A stretch of 64,000 nt of DNA. Origin: an uncultured Dysgonomonas sp. Lineage in GTDB: Bacteria; Bacteroidota; Bacteroidia; Bacteroidales; Dysgonomonadaceae. Shown piece by piece: positions 19,494 to 29,131 of this stretch. The notes under the pieces were generated by a model. It did no database searches and was not told the DNA's origin. It worked only from the letters and a program-made list of their open reading frames with translations. Every line of letters begins with the position of its first letter. Position 1 is the stretch's first letter. Location of the stretch: assembly GCA_900556485.1 (NCBI GenBank), contig USOX01000008.1, forward strand, positions 1-64,000, read 5' to 3'. Both the position numbers and the translations under genes were made by a program.

Positions 19494-20210
19494 TTAAAGA
19501 AAGCGTTTACCTAAAAAATCGGCAAATCGTTCTTTATATGTTTCCGAAATTGGAATATATACTTTTCCGAAAATAATACAATTGCGTTCTATTGTCTTCA
19601 CTTTATCCAGATTCACTATAAATGAACGATGCACACGCATGAATTGCAGAGAAGGTAGTTTTTCTTCCAATGTTTGCATATTCATTAGCGAACTCACGGG
19701 TTCTGCATTGTCTTCCAAAAAGAACTTAACATAGTCTTTTTGGTTTTCTATATATAAAATATTATCATACTCAAGCTTCTCTACACGATAACCCGATTTT
19801 ACAAAAATACTGTCTGATTTTGGTGCTGCCGAAGATGCTACTGAATTTAACAACTTAAATCTTTCCAGAGCCCTGTTAGCCGACTGTAGAAAGTCACTGT
19901 ATTTGATAGGTTTGAGTAAGTAGTCTAAAGCCTCCACTTTAAAACCATCAATAGCATATTGGTCGTAAGCAGTTGTGAAAACCACTTTTATATCACTCGA
20001 AAGGGTTTTAGAAAACTCTAACCCATTAATCTTTGGCATATTTATATCCAGAAAGAGAAGGTCTATCCCTGCGTCATTTATCAAAGGTAAGGCATCCAGA
20101 GCATTATTGAATGTGCCACAAAGTTCAAGAAAAGGAGTCTGCAAAGCATACGATTTCAATAAATCTACAGCCAAAGGCTCATCATCAATTATAACACATC
20201 TCAATTTCAT
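19494..20210 (-). CDS. LytTR-family response regulator
   Basis: This 238-residue cytoplasmic regulator has a receiver domain at 1-120, with the acidic pair Asp9/Asp10, phospho-acceptor Asp55 in LLFLDINMP and Lys102 in LLKPIKY. A LytTR DNA-binding domain follows at about 135-238 (ILYIENQKDYVKFF, MRVHRSFIVNLDKV). It follows its cognate kinase by 23 bases and is the last gene of the efflux operon. It probably controls this operon or the upstream beta-barrel gene; the target is not visible from the sequence. Confidence 0.96.
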   Translation of the reverse strand: MKLRCVIIDDEPLAVDLLKSYALQTPFLELCGTFNNALDALPLINDAGIDLLFLDINMPKINGLEFSKTLSSDIKVVFTTAYDQYAIDGFKVEALDYLLKPIKYSDFLQSANRALERFKLLNSVASSAAPKSDSIFVKSGYRVEKLEYDNILYIENQKDYVKFFLEDNAEPVSSLMNMQTLEEKLPSLQFMRVHRSFIVNLDKVKTIERNCIIFGKVYIPISETYKERFADFLGKRFL

Positions 20211-20233
20211 CTTTCTATGCTTTTCAATTTTTA

Positions 20234-21301
20234 CTAAAAATCAACCTTCAATAACACAGAGAAAATATTATTATTCTTATCAATCACAAGTTGGTATTTA
20301 TCAGGATAGAGCAATTTAAGCCTTCTCTCAAGATTTCCCAATCCTATTCCCTTATTTTTCGATTCAATATTGTTCCTTTGCTCATCCATACTATTCTCTA
20401 CCAGACAAGTTACCCCTTTGCCATCCTCTACTTCAATCTTTATATTAATAAAAGATTTTTGACCATTGGTAATCCCATGCTTAAAAGCATTTTCAATCAA
20501 TGTCATAAACATCAAAGATGCTATCTGGTTCTGGCTATTTGTATTACTGATTTCTACATTTAACTTCACATCCGGTCCTAGCCGTAAACGCATTAAGTCT
20601 ATATAATTTTGTGTAAACTCCAGTTCTTTACCTAAAGGCACAAATTTAAGGTCATTTTCATATAATACATATCTCAACAACGCACTCAATCGATGAACCG
20701 AATCCTGAGCCTTCTCTGTATCAATAGCTATAAGAGAATAAATATTATTCAGGGTATTAAAAAGGAAATGAGGGTTTAACTGATTTCTTAAATTCTTCAA
20801 ATCTGCTTCCAATTGTGACGCTTTAATCGTTTCGAACGTCATCGAATCCCGATACCATCGCATTGTTACTTTAAGAGCCACACTCATTCCTACGACAAAC
20901 ACAATAAATATGCAATCGCCTAAAATTCGCATTTCCACGGGAGGCCCCATAGGTCCGCCTGGTTTCAGTCTCTTTCCCATACCTGGAGACGGCCCTAAAG
21001 TTGCACATAATTCAACTATCTTAAATTGTAATAATGAAATTCCCAGAATCAATAATAAATTAACTATGATATAAAGCGTAATTTTCTTCTTGAATAGTAA
21101 CTGATCTATTAAGAAAAAATAATTTATATAGAAAATTGCGATTAATAGCCCCGTACGTACAAGATAACTAGCATAATGCCCATAATTGATAACTTCATTA
21201 CGCGACATTACCCACAGAGGTATAAATAGAATCATAAAGCAAAACAACAAGTGTACTGCCAGAGGAATAGTCTTTCTTATATTTAGTTTCATATTACTCA
21301 T
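20234..21301 (-). CDS. LytS/YehU-type sensor histidine kinase
   Basis: This 355-residue membrane kinase has four predicted membrane segments at about 13-31, 43-64, 75-95 and 127-145. A Gly/Pro/Met-rich loop (GPSPGMGKRLKPGGPMGPP) at 103-121 lies between the last two. The His_kinase domain carries His178 in QLNPHFLFNTLN, and the ATPase domain carries ENAFKHGI and GIGLGNLERRL. The start at 21301 overlaps the permease stop in ATGAGTAA; Met4 at 21292 directly after that stop is equally possible. It has no periplasmic sensor domain, so it probably senses membrane state or the transporter. It pairs with the LytTR regulator just downstream. Confidence 0.95.
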   Translation of the reverse strand: MSNMKLNIRKTIPLAVHLLFCFMILFIPLWVMSRNEVINYGHYASYLVRTGLLIAIFYINYFFLIDQLLFKKKITLYIIVNLLLILGISLLQFKIVELCATLGPSPGMGKRLKPGGPMGPPVEMRILGDCIFIVFVVGMSVALKVTMRWYRDSMTFETIKASQLEADLKNLRNQLNPHFLFNTLNNIYSLIAIDTEKAQDSVHRLSALLRYVLYENDLKFVPLGKELEFTQNYIDLMRLRLGPDVKLNVEISNTNSQNQIASLMFMTLIENAFKHGITNGQKSFINIKIEVEDGKGVTCLVENSMDEQRNNIESKNKGIGLGNLERRLKLLYPDKYQLVIDKNNNIFSVLLKVDF

Positions 21302-22514
21302 ATCTAAGAGCTTCTATTGGATCAAGGTCTGCTGCTTTTTTAGCCGGATACCATCCAAAAAAGATTCCGGTAGCCGAACAAACCACAAAAGACAAAATTA
21401 TAGTATAAAGTTGGATATCAATAGGCCAAAGCAAAATATTTTTTACAACGAAGGCACTGCTGATACCTAATATAACTCCAATAATTCCACCGGTTACACT
21501 CAATAAGATAGCTTCGATCAGGAACTGCATAAGTATATCAATACCCTTTGCACCTATCGACATACGCAAACCTATTTCCCGTGTACGCTCAGTTACCGAT
21601 ACATACATTATATTCATGATACCAATACCTCCCACCAATAGTGAGATACCCGCAATGCAAGCAAGAAGTATAGTCATCATATCTGTAGTGGAACTCATCA
21701 TCGAAATTAGCTCTTTCTGAGACCTTACATTAAAATCATCCTCATCATTTATCCCTATTTTATGCTGCTGCCTTAATATTTCTTCTATACTGCTAATAGC
21801 GTCTTCTGTAGCATCCTCGCTAACAGCCGAAACAGCAATAGACTGTATATAAGTAATTGCTAATATCCGTTTTTGCACCGAAGTATAAGGAGCCAGAATC
21901 AGGTCATCCTGATCCATTCCCATTGTATTATCACCTTTCGATTCCAGTATACCAATTACTTTCAATGGTATTTTATTAAAGCGGATCGTTTGTCCTATTG
22001 GGTCTTCTCCATTTGTAAACAGATTTTCAACCACAGTCTGTCCTATCACACACACTTTAGCCGAAATCTTTACATCTTCATCCGTGAACATACTGCCCTC
22101 ACCTATCGTATATTTACGAATATCCAGATAAGATGGATTTACTCCATATACTGTTGTTGGAGCATTATTGGCTCCAAAAATAGTCTGTCCCGACGCAGAT
22201 ACTTCCGGTGTAGCATCTGTTATATATTCGGCTTGCGATGCTATTGCTTCATAATCTTCCAGTTTCAGAGTCTGCATACTACTTCCACTCTGTCGTACCC
22301 CCCCAAACTGCCCGGTACCGGGACGAATATTGATCATATTCGACCCCATTGTCGAAATCTGGTTTTGTATACTTGTCTTTGAGCCCTGTCCGATAGCCAG
22401 CATAGTAATAACTGCAGCCACACCGATAATAATACCGAGCATAGTGAGAAATCCCCTGAACTTATTACCGTTCAACGCCCTCAGTGCTATTTTAAATAAA
22501 TTGATTATGTTCAT
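21294..22514 (-). CDS. MacB-like ABC transporter permease (FtsX family)
   Basis: This 406-residue permease has one N-terminal membrane segment (about 20-42), a large periplasmic MacB-type core domain (about 50-270) and three C-terminal membrane segments within the FtsX domain (ACIAGISLLVGGIGIMNIM and following). The ERTREIGLRMSIGA coupling segment and the C-terminal DPIEALRYE are typical. Unlike E. coli MacB, the ATPase is a separate gene, 2 bases upstream. With the adaptor and TolC-like channel it would export a small molecule, peptide or lipid from the periplasm by the MacB mechanotransmission mechanism. Confidence 0.96.
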   Translation of the reverse strand: MNIINLFKIALRALNGNKFRGFLTMLGIIIGVAAVITMLAIGQGSKTSIQNQISTMGSNMINIRPGTGQFGGVRQSGSSMQTLKLEDYEAIASQAEYITDATPEVSASGQTIFGANNAPTTVYGVNPSYLDIRKYTIGEGSMFTDEDVKISAKVCVIGQTVVENLFTNGEDPIGQTIRFNKIPLKVIGILESKGDNTMGMDQDDLILAPYTSVQKRILAITYIQSIAVSAVSEDATEDAISSIEEILRQQHKIGINDEDDFNVRSQKELISMMSSTTDMMTILLACIAGISLLVGGIGIMNIMYVSVTERTREIGLRMSIGAKGIDILMQFLIEAILLSVTGGIIGVILGISSAFVVKNILLWPIDIQLYTIILSFVVCSATGIFFGWYPAKKAADLDPIEALRYE

Positions 22515-22516
22515 AA

Positions 22517-23275
22517 CTAATCGTCTTCTTTAGGTAAGCTATCCAATACTTCTTTTGCCGATTGTATATTATCGTTATAAGTATCAGATTTTACTTGTCC
22601 GTCCTGTATTACAATATTACGGCTACTAAAACGAGCCAGCTCAGGATTATGCGTCACAAAAATAATAGTACGATGCTCCTCTTGATGCATTTTTTGCATC
22701 AAAGTTAATATCTCGAACGATGTACGTGTATCCAGATTCCCTGTAGCCTCATCTGCCAGAATTATAACAGGTTCATTTACTAATGCCCGTGCAATAGCCA
22801 CACGCTGCTGTTGTCCCCCGGACATTTGATTCGACTTATGGCTAAGCCTGTCACCCAATCCCACATCTTTCAAAGCTTTAACAGCTCGTTCGTGCCTCTC
22901 TTTCGACGAAATATGAGGATTATACATCAATGGAAGCTCTACATTTTCAACTGCTGTTGTCTTTGGTAAAAGATTATACGACTGAAAGATAAAACCGATC
23001 TTACGGTTTCTGAGAGTAGCTCTCTCATTTTTCCCCATCTTACGTACAGAAATCCCATCCAGATAATATTCCCCGGATGTAGGCGTATCAAGGCATCCCA
23101 GCATATTCAACAGTGTTGACTTCCCTGATCCACTTGTACCCATTATTGTGACAAACTCTCCTTCATAAAGGGTAAAACTGATACCACGCAAAGCATGCAC
23201 AGTTTCTTCACCCATTATATAGTCGCGTTTTATATTATCTGTGCGTATGATCTCTTTTTTAGTTTCGCCCATCAT
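22517..23275 (-). CDS. ABC transporter ATPase (MacB/LolD type)
   Basis: This 252-residue cytoplasmic ATPase has Walker [10 protein letters not shown] at 46-54, Q-loop Gln98, signature MSGGQ at 151-155, Walker B IILADE ending at Glu176 and switch His209. The signature has Met in place of the common Leu. It belongs to the MacB/LolD group, energising export through the permease encoded 2 bases downstream. Met2 is an alternative start. The gene is 10 bases after the adaptor gene in the same operon. Confidence 0.97.
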   Translation of the reverse strand: MMGETKKEIIRTDNIKRDYIMGEETVHALRGISFTLYEGEFVTIMGTSGSGKSTLLNMLGCLDTPTSGEYYLDGISVRKMGKNERATLRNRKIGFIFQSYNLLPKTTAVENVELPLMYNPHISSKERHERAVKALKDVGLGDRLSHKSNQMSGGQQQRVAIARALVNEPVIILADEATGNLDTRTSFEILTLMQKMHQEEHRTIIFVTHNPELARFSSRNIVIQDGQVKSDTYNDNIQSAKEVLDSLPKEDD

Positions 23276-23285
23276 TTATGTTCAT

Positions 23286-24485
23286 TTATTTCTTTTTTGT
23301 ACCACCAGGACGTTTAGGCATAAACGGTGATTCTTCACCCACTTCGGACGGAGGTCCCATTTGAGTAGATTTTTGAGTAACACCTAACACGATCTCTTCA
23401 CCTTCAGTCAGACCATCCAAAATCTGTATATTGATTCCATCAGTAGTTCCTATCGAAATATTTTTCTGACTGATCGTATTATTATTTTTTACCCAAACAG
23501 ATTTCTTACTTGCTACCAGATTCTCATTATTCTCAATAACGATATCTTCCATTTTACCCAAAACCTCCGGATCAGGATGAAAACGCAACGCTTTTGATGG
23601 TATCAACAATACATTATTTTCTTCTAAAGTATAAATGCTCACATTAGCTGTTAATCCGGGTTTCAGTTTCAAATCCGGATTAGGAGCATCAATAACCACT
23701 TCGTAAGTCACAACATTCGAAGTTGTCGTTGCCTCAAGCCTCACTTGCACAACTTTTCCTTCAAATTGATCGTTAGGATAAGCATCTACTGTAAATGATA
23801 CCCTTTGCCCTTCTGCAACCTGACCTATATCAGCCTCATCTACATTTGCAATCACCCGCATTTTAGTCAGGTCATTTGCTATAGTAAACAATGTAGGAGT
23901 ACTAAACGAAGCTGCAACTGTTTGTCCTTCTTCTACTGCCCGTGATACAACCACGCCATCTATAGTAGAATATATTGTTGCATATCCTAAATTTGTCTGC
24001 GATTTAAATACAGCTGCCTTCGATGATGTCACAGCAAGTTGTGCTGTCTCATATGCTGTCTGAACATCTTCCCAATCAGCTTTGCTTATGGCTTGTTTTT
24101 CCCACAGCCCCTTATTACGATTATAATTTCGTTCTTGTTGTGCCAGTTCTACCTGACGCGATTTGAGAGTTGCCTGAGCCGTTTCGAGTTCAGAAGTTAA
24201 CATACGTTTATCCAATTCAGCCAATACTTGTCCGGCTTTTACCTCCGAATTAAAATCAACATATATCTTTGAAATAACACCCGACACCTGGGTTCCTACT
24301 TCTACCAGTGTTATAGGTTCCACCGTTCCGGTTGCAGTTACAGCTGTTGTAAGGTTTCCTTTTTTTACCTTTTCGGTACCTAAAGTCATAGTAACCTTAT
24401 CACCCTTAGGCCAGAGTATATAGATTAAACCACCTAACAAAGCTACAGCCAGCAGAATCAGATATTTCTTCTTTTTAGCGTCCAT
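23286..24485 (-). CDS. MacA-like periplasmic adaptor (HlyD/RND family)
   Basis: This 399-residue adaptor has a short cytoplasmic Lys-rich start and a membrane anchor at about 8-25. Lipoyl-like half motifs (VEVGTQVSGVISKIYVDFNS and the later TIYSTIDGVVVSRAVEEGQTV) flank an alpha-helical hairpin at about 90-160. Beta-barrel and membrane-proximal domains follow, and a Lys/Pro-rich tail ends the protein. It bridges the permease and the TolC-like channel. The order channel-adaptor-ATPase-permease-kinase-regulator is read on the minus strand with short gaps throughout, indicating one operon. Confidence 0.95.
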   Translation of the reverse strand: MDAKKKKYLILLAVALLGGLIYILWPKGDKVTMTLGTEKVKKGNLTTAVTATGTVEPITLVEVGTQVSGVISKIYVDFNSEVKAGQVLAELDKRMLTSELETAQATLKSRQVELAQQERNYNRNKGLWEKQAISKADWEDVQTAYETAQLAVTSSKAAVFKSQTNLGYATIYSTIDGVVVSRAVEEGQTVAASFSTPTLFTIANDLTKMRVIANVDEADIGQVAEGQRVSFTVDAYPNDQFEGKVVQVRLEATTTSNVVTYEVVIDAPNPDLKLKPGLTANVSIYTLEENNVLLIPSKALRFHPDPEVLGKMEDIVIENNENLVASKKSVWVKNNNTISQKNISIGTTDGINIQILDGLTEGEEIVLGVTQKSTQMGPPSEVGEESPFMPKRPGGTKKK

Positions 24486-24499
24486 TTTATTCTATTTAT

Positions 24500-25810
24500 T
24501 TATAAATCTATTTCTTTCCCCTGATAAAAATTAAGCAGCTTCAAACTAAGCAAAGCCGAATACTTTGCTTGTAAAAATTCCTGCAATGCATTTGCATAAT
24601 TATTCTGCTCGGTTGTAAGTTCTACAGTATTACGCATCCCTAAAGAGTACTGATCCTTTACCAAAGAATAACTCAACTCCGAAGCCTTTACTTTATCTTT
24701 TGCCGCATAATATTTACTTTGCGACGAAACAGCATCCTGATACAACCCTTCAACTGTTCTCAACAATCCTTTTTGTGTATCCAAATAATTAAGACGTGCT
24801 GTTTCTATTTGCAGATTAGCCTTCTCTACATTCGATTTATTCTTCCGGTTATCAAAAATGGGTATACTTAGTGTGAGTCCCAGTGATTGGCTGAAATTTC
24901 GGTTGAGCTGAGTCGAAAATGCCGAATAACCGCTATTCCAAACATTACCAGTACCTACACTACCATTAAGTGACAAAGACGGTAAATATCCGGCTTTCGC
25001 TGTAGATTTTTCAATATCTGCAATATCCATATCCAGTTTGCTACTTTTAACTTCGGGCATAATAGATAAAGATTTTTCATAAATCTCATTTACCGAAGGA
25101 ATGAGTGCGACAACTTCATTATCATCAATAGTGGGAAATTCGATTTCCAGCGTTTCATCTATATCTAATTCCAATAATTGTTTTAGTTGTAGTTTATAAT
25201 TATCAAAAGAGTTCTGCGCCAGCACCAGATTATACTTATCAGAACTATATTGTGCTTCCACCTGAGCATATTCTGCCATTGTTATACTCCCTGCATCCAG
25301 AAAGTCTTTTGTCTGCTTCAATTGAGCTTCAGACGACTCCAGTATATTCTCATTATTCTTTATAGATTCCCTTGCATACAACAATTGCAGATAGTTTTGA
25401 GTGATAGATATTTCTATATCATTCTGCTGTTGCTGTGTATCAAACTCACTTGCCTCTTTCTGCAATTTCGATTGTTTCACACTATTGCGATTACGATTGC
25501 CATCATAGACAGTCCAACTGAGGTTTACTCCATACTGCCCATTAAACAGCCCCTTATATTTGTAGTTATTATTAGCTTCTTTAGCATGGCTGTAATTTTG
25601 AGAGACGTTTCCGCTTAATGAAGGAAACAACCCTGCTTTCGATTGCTTAATGTCGACTTCATAGCTTTCTACTTGCAATTGCGACTTTTTCACCTGAATA
25701 TTTTCTTGACGGGCATAATCAATGCAGTCTCTCAATGTCCATTTTTTCTGAGCTGAGAGACTGATCGAAATCATGATAAACAAAACAATCCATTTACACT
25801 TAAATATCAT
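24500..25810 (-). CDS. TolC-family outer-membrane efflux channel
   Basis: This 436-residue protein has a signal peptide at 1-20 (ISLSAQ). Two OEP repeats show the long amphipathic helices of TolC proteins (QNDIEISITQNYLQLLYARE in the first, NLQIETARLNYLDTQKGLL in the second), and length is normal. It opens the efflux operon, 14 bases before the adaptor gene. The 244-base gap upstream holds a hairpin and presumably the promoter, although no exact consensus was found. Confidence 0.95.
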   Translation of the reverse strand: MIFKCKWIVLFIMISISLSAQKKWTLRDCIDYARQENIQVKKSQLQVESYEVDIKQSKAGLFPSLSGNVSQNYSHAKEANNNYKYKGLFNGQYGVNLSWTVYDGNRNRNSVKQSKLQKEASEFDTQQQQNDIEISITQNYLQLLYARESIKNNENILESSEAQLKQTKDFLDAGSITMAEYAQVEAQYSSDKYNLVLAQNSFDNYKLQLKQLLELDIDETLEIEFPTIDDNEVVALIPSVNEIYEKSLSIMPEVKSSKLDMDIADIEKSTAKAGYLPSLSLNGSVGTGNVWNSGYSAFSTQLNRNFSQSLGLTLSIPIFDNRKNKSNVEKANLQIETARLNYLDTQKGLLRTVEGLYQDAVSSQSKYYAAKDKVKASELSYSLVKDQYSLGMRNTVELTTEQNNYANALQEFLQAKYSALLSLKLLNFYQGKEIDL

Positions 25811-25903
25811 ATATCAATATTCTTTTTAATTTCTGTATCTAAAGTTAAATCATAACATAAACAGCTAAAAGAATATTCGATAGATACGCCGTTTTAATCG
25901 ACA

Positions 25904-25934
25904 GAAAGCCTGTTTCACATAAAAACAGGCTTTC
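25904..25934. terminator. Perfect 12-base-pair hairpin between the beta-barrel gene and the efflux operon
   Basis: GAAAGCCTGTTT (25904-25915) is perfectly complementary to AAACAGGCTTTC (25923-25934), with a 7-base loop. It follows the stop codon of the 982-residue receptor by about 120 bases and precedes the TolC-like gene. Flanking T tracts are short, so it may be a moderate terminator. Confidence 0.65.
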
Positions 25935-26054
25935 AAAATAGACATGTATGTAATATTATATTATAGAAGAATAACCAAGCATTTTCGAAATAGTCAAAAC
26001 ATAAACCCCGTGTTACAGCCTTTACTCTGTAGCTAAATCTCCTTCATACCCGAA

Positions 26055-29003
26055 CTAAAACCGGCCTCGGCCACCACCGCCTCCCCGGCCGCCTTCAAAG
26101 CTGCGTATTCTTTCAGAACCTGAATCCTCATTCCTTTCATAATCCATACTATCATAGTTACGTTGTCTGTTTCGTCCTCTACCTCCAATATTGTTGAAAC
26201 GATAAGCAAATGAAATCATAAAATAGCCTGTCATTGCATTATTCCTTATATCCTCTATATAGTTAGCAGTAACATTCCGCCTGATGCTTAGTCGCTGCTG
26301 CAAGATATCATTGACTTCCAACCTTAAGGAACCTCTGTTCTGCTTCAAAAACTGTTTACTGATTTCGGCATTCCAGATAACTTCATTCAAGTTATATCCT
26401 GATGACAAACCTCTATTGCCTGTATAATTTATATCAGAAGCAATAGACCAGCTATAAGGCAGGGTGAGATTTGTATTATAAGTGAATACAAAGTTGAAAG
26501 TCTCTGTTCCTTGCTGGCTAGTAATAACAGTATTCGATGTTTTAGAATAGTTTACACGCCCTCTCAATTGTCCATAATAAAAATCATTAGAATAACTCAG
26601 GTTTAATTCTTGTCCTGCATTTATTGTTTTCGAAATATTTCTCTCACTTTGTTTCTCAATCGTAGTATAACCTATGCGGTTATTATATCTCAGATTAGAA
26701 CGAGAACTAAAACGCAGTCTTTTTTTACTATCAAATGGTTTAGAAAAATAAACAGTGGCATTTGAATTCCAGGTTCCGTTCTCGTTTATTGGTCTGGAAT
26801 ATTGCACTCCTGTGTTTTCCTCATAAGTAGTATAATTAATTATTTGGTTTTGAGTAAACTGATGACTAAGGTTTATGGTAAATACCTGATGCGTCTCCCT
26901 GTTATTAAAATCATAGTTCAAAGATATATTATGATTAAAAGCAGGTAATAAATCGGGATTACCGCTACGTATATGTAATGGATTCGTATTATTTGTTGTT
27001 GGGTCTAGTTGCGAGACTGTCGGTTGAGTACTTCTTCCATTATAGCGAAATCGCAGATTCTTCCTCATTTCACGGCTATTACTGAAACGATAAGTAAACT
27101 CCAACTGTGGAGCATAATTTACCGCAGTTCGTCCGGGCAAGTCATTTACAATAGAATCTGCACCCGAAGGATACCAGTCCTCAACAAAACTTTTACTGCT
27201 TGTATGAGTAGGTGCAATTCTCAATCCGATATTATACCCATAATTCTGGCGAACCGACCTAAAGTTCACTCCTATATTTTGATTTATAGTTTTTGTATCC
27301 GAACTTTTATTATAGTCAGGGTCCAGATATGTATAGTCGCCTGTATCCTCGTCATAATCAATCGTTTTTCGCCTGTTCTGAGTATTATTAGCCGTGATAT
27401 TATAAGAAAAATCTAAGAAATTATTTGTCCATACAGGCTCCACATAACTCAGAGTCAGATTGTAAGAATATCTATCCTGATTCGATTCCGATATCTGGTC
27501 TCGGCTTTTATTTTTATTTGGCGACAGGTAAAAAGTATTATCAGAAACATTCATACCCGAACCAGAACTTTTATCAAGGCTATAAGTCGCACCAAAACTA
27601 ATCCGTCTCCCCTTCTTCGATAATTTACGCGAAACATCAAGCCGCAGACGGGTATTAATACCATCCGATTTCATTCTGTCTTGAGATGTACTTTCATTCA
27701 CTTTCGACGAATCTGCATCGCCTGCCATAGTCACCTGATGCGAGGACGAATGCGACCGGGAATAATTATACGAAAAACTTGGGCTAAAAACTACAGTTGT
27801 CGACGAATCCATCTGGTATTCCAATTTACCATCAAATGCAAGATTATTACTATAATCCTGATCTTTCGAAACATTTTTCCGGTACGACACACTATCCTTC
27901 AGCAAATTTTGTCTGAACCCATCATTCTCAGCATAACTATCACTATAATTATATCGGACATTCGCTCCGAACTTAACTTTATCGTTTACTATCTTAGCCG
28001 TATTTACCCCGAATGTATTTGAACTGGTTATACCACTACGTCCACTTCGGCTTCGTCCCGAACGAACATTATTCCCTCTATCCTGCGAACCTTGATTATT
28101 TATATTATTAGCATTAGCAATAAAAGAAATCTGGTCATTCTCTAGAAAACGGTTCACCATCAGATTTTCCTTATACCGTATATCTTTATCCTTATTATCC
28201 TGAGTCAAAGCTCCCAGACCGGATGTCACATTCCCCATCCAACCCTGCTTCATTCCTTTCTTTATTGTAATATTTATTACTGTCTCTTCTTCACCATCGT
28301 CAACTCCGGTCAATATAGCCATATCCGATTTCTTTTCTATCACCTGTACCTTGTCTACAATATCGGCAGTCAGATTCTTGGTAGCCATTTTAGGATCATT
28401 TCCAAAAAATTCCTTCCCATCTACAAAAACCTTGCTTACTTGCTTCCCATCCGGCTTTTTTATATTTCCATCAGCATCTACTTCCATTCCGGGCAATCTC
28501 TTGATCAAATCCTCAACCACTGCACCATCCGCTACCTTAAATGCAGCTGCATTATATTCCAAAGTATCTTCTTTAATTACAAGTTCGGGAGGTTCTGCAG
28601 TAATCACTACATCCGAAAGCCTTATATCTGTCGTCTTAATAAAGATAGTGTCCAGACTTACTATTAGTTGACGAAACTTATTCTGAGGAATAGTCATCCT
28701 TACCGTATCGTAACCCAATAAAGTAATTAACAAATTATATTGTGAAGGCTGTAAGTCTGTAAACGAAAAAACGCCAGAATCATCAGTAGCGACACCTTTG
28801 ATCAATTTATTCGCCGAGTCATACAGACCTGCAACGGCCATCAATACCGGTTCATTTTCAAGCGAATCCATAACAACACCTCTTATCGAATATTGGGCTT
28901 GATTATAAGATTGAGTGTTATCGCTTTGAGAAAAAATATTTATTGAAATAAATAATAATACAGAAAGAATAGGCTGTCTCATCGATAAGTATTTTTCATA
29001 CAA
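26055..29003 (-). CDS. Outer-membrane beta-barrel protein, TonB-receptor-like
   Basis: This protein has 982 residues in the longest form; Met8 (28982) gives a better signal peptide ending NIFSQ. Residues about 35-115 form a carboxypeptidase-regulatory-like domain (YSIRGVVMDSLENEPV, LLGYDTV). A plug-like region follows (DLIKRLPGMEVDADGNIKKPDGK, VFVDGKEFFGNDP), then a long Asn/Tyr/Arg-rich beta-barrel of the outer-membrane beta-barrel family. The C-terminus is unusual: after the last strand (YFMISFAYRF) it has a charged and Gly/Arg-rich tail (GGRGGGGGRGRF). No SusD partner is nearby, so it is not a standard glycan importer. Its placement before the efflux and LytTR operon suggests co-regulation, but the substrate is unknown. 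Confidence 0.9.
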   Translation of the reverse strand: MYEKYLSMRQPILSVLLFISINIFSQSDNTQSYNQAQYSIRGVVMDSLENEPVLMAVAGLYDSANKLIKGVATDDSGVFSFTDLQPSQYNLLITLLGYDTVRMTIPQNKFRQLIVSLDTIFIKTTDIRLSDVVITAEPPELVIKEDTLEYNAAAFKVADGAVVEDLIKRLPGMEVDADGNIKKPDGKQVSKVFVDGKEFFGNDPKMATKNLTADIVDKVQVIEKKSDMAILTGVDDGEEETVINITIKKGMKQGWMGNVTSGLGALTQDNKDKDIRYKENLMVNRFLENDQISFIANANNINNQGSQDRGNNVRSGRSRSGRSGITSSNTFGVNTAKIVNDKVKFGANVRYNYSDSYAENDGFRQNLLKDSVSYRKNVSKDQDYSNNLAFDGKLEYQMDSSTTVVFSPSFSYNYSRSHSSSHQVTMAGDADSSKVNESTSQDRMKSDGINTRLRLDVSRKLSKKGRRISFGATYSLDKSSGSGMNVSDNTFYLSPNKNKSRDQISESNQDRYSYNLTLSYVEPVWTNNFLDFSYNITANNTQNRRKTIDYDEDTGDYTYLDPDYNKSSDTKTINQNIGVNFRSVRQNYGYNIGLRIAPTHTSSKSFVEDWYPSGADSIVNDLPGRTAVNYAPQLEFTYRFSNSREMRKNLRFRYNGRSTQPTVSQLDPTTNNTNPLHIRSGNPDLLPAFNHNISLNYDFNNRETHQVFTINLSHQFTQNQIINYTTYEENTGVQYSRPINENGTWNSNATVYFSKPFDSKKRLRFSSRSNLRYNNRIGYTTIEKQSERNISKTINAGQELNLSYSNDFYYGQLRGRVNYSKTSNTVITSQQGTETFNFVFTYNTNLTLPYSWSIASDINYTGNRGLSSGYNLNEVIWNAEISKQFLKQNRGSLRLEVNDILQQRLSIRRNVTANYIEDIRNNAMTGYFMISFAYRFNNIGGRGRNRQRNYDSMDYERNEDSGSERIRSFEGGRGGGGGRGRF

Positions 29004-29067
29004 TATTTATAAGACTAAACTTTTTCACAAAAGTTTAATCTGTAGAAAATAAAGGTTAACAGAAGAA

Positions 29068-29105
29068 AGGCCGAAATTGAATTTAATATTTTTCAATTCC
29101 GGCCT
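29068..29105 (-). terminator. Terminator downstream of the DUF3868/OmpA-like gene
   Basis: AGGCCGAAATTGA (29068-29080) pairs with TCAATTCCGGCCT (29093-29105) with one mismatch and an AT-rich loop. On the minus strand it follows the stop codon at 29132 by 27 bases and is followed by TTTCTTC, so it ends the fimbrial accessory operon. Confidence 0.75.
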
Positions 29106-29131
29106 CAACCTCAACAAAACATCCTATAAAA

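Noticed and set aside
21873..22382. 169-codon ORF antisense to the permease gene
   Set aside because: It is a shadow of the permease coding strand; the permease has a complete, family-typical sequence.
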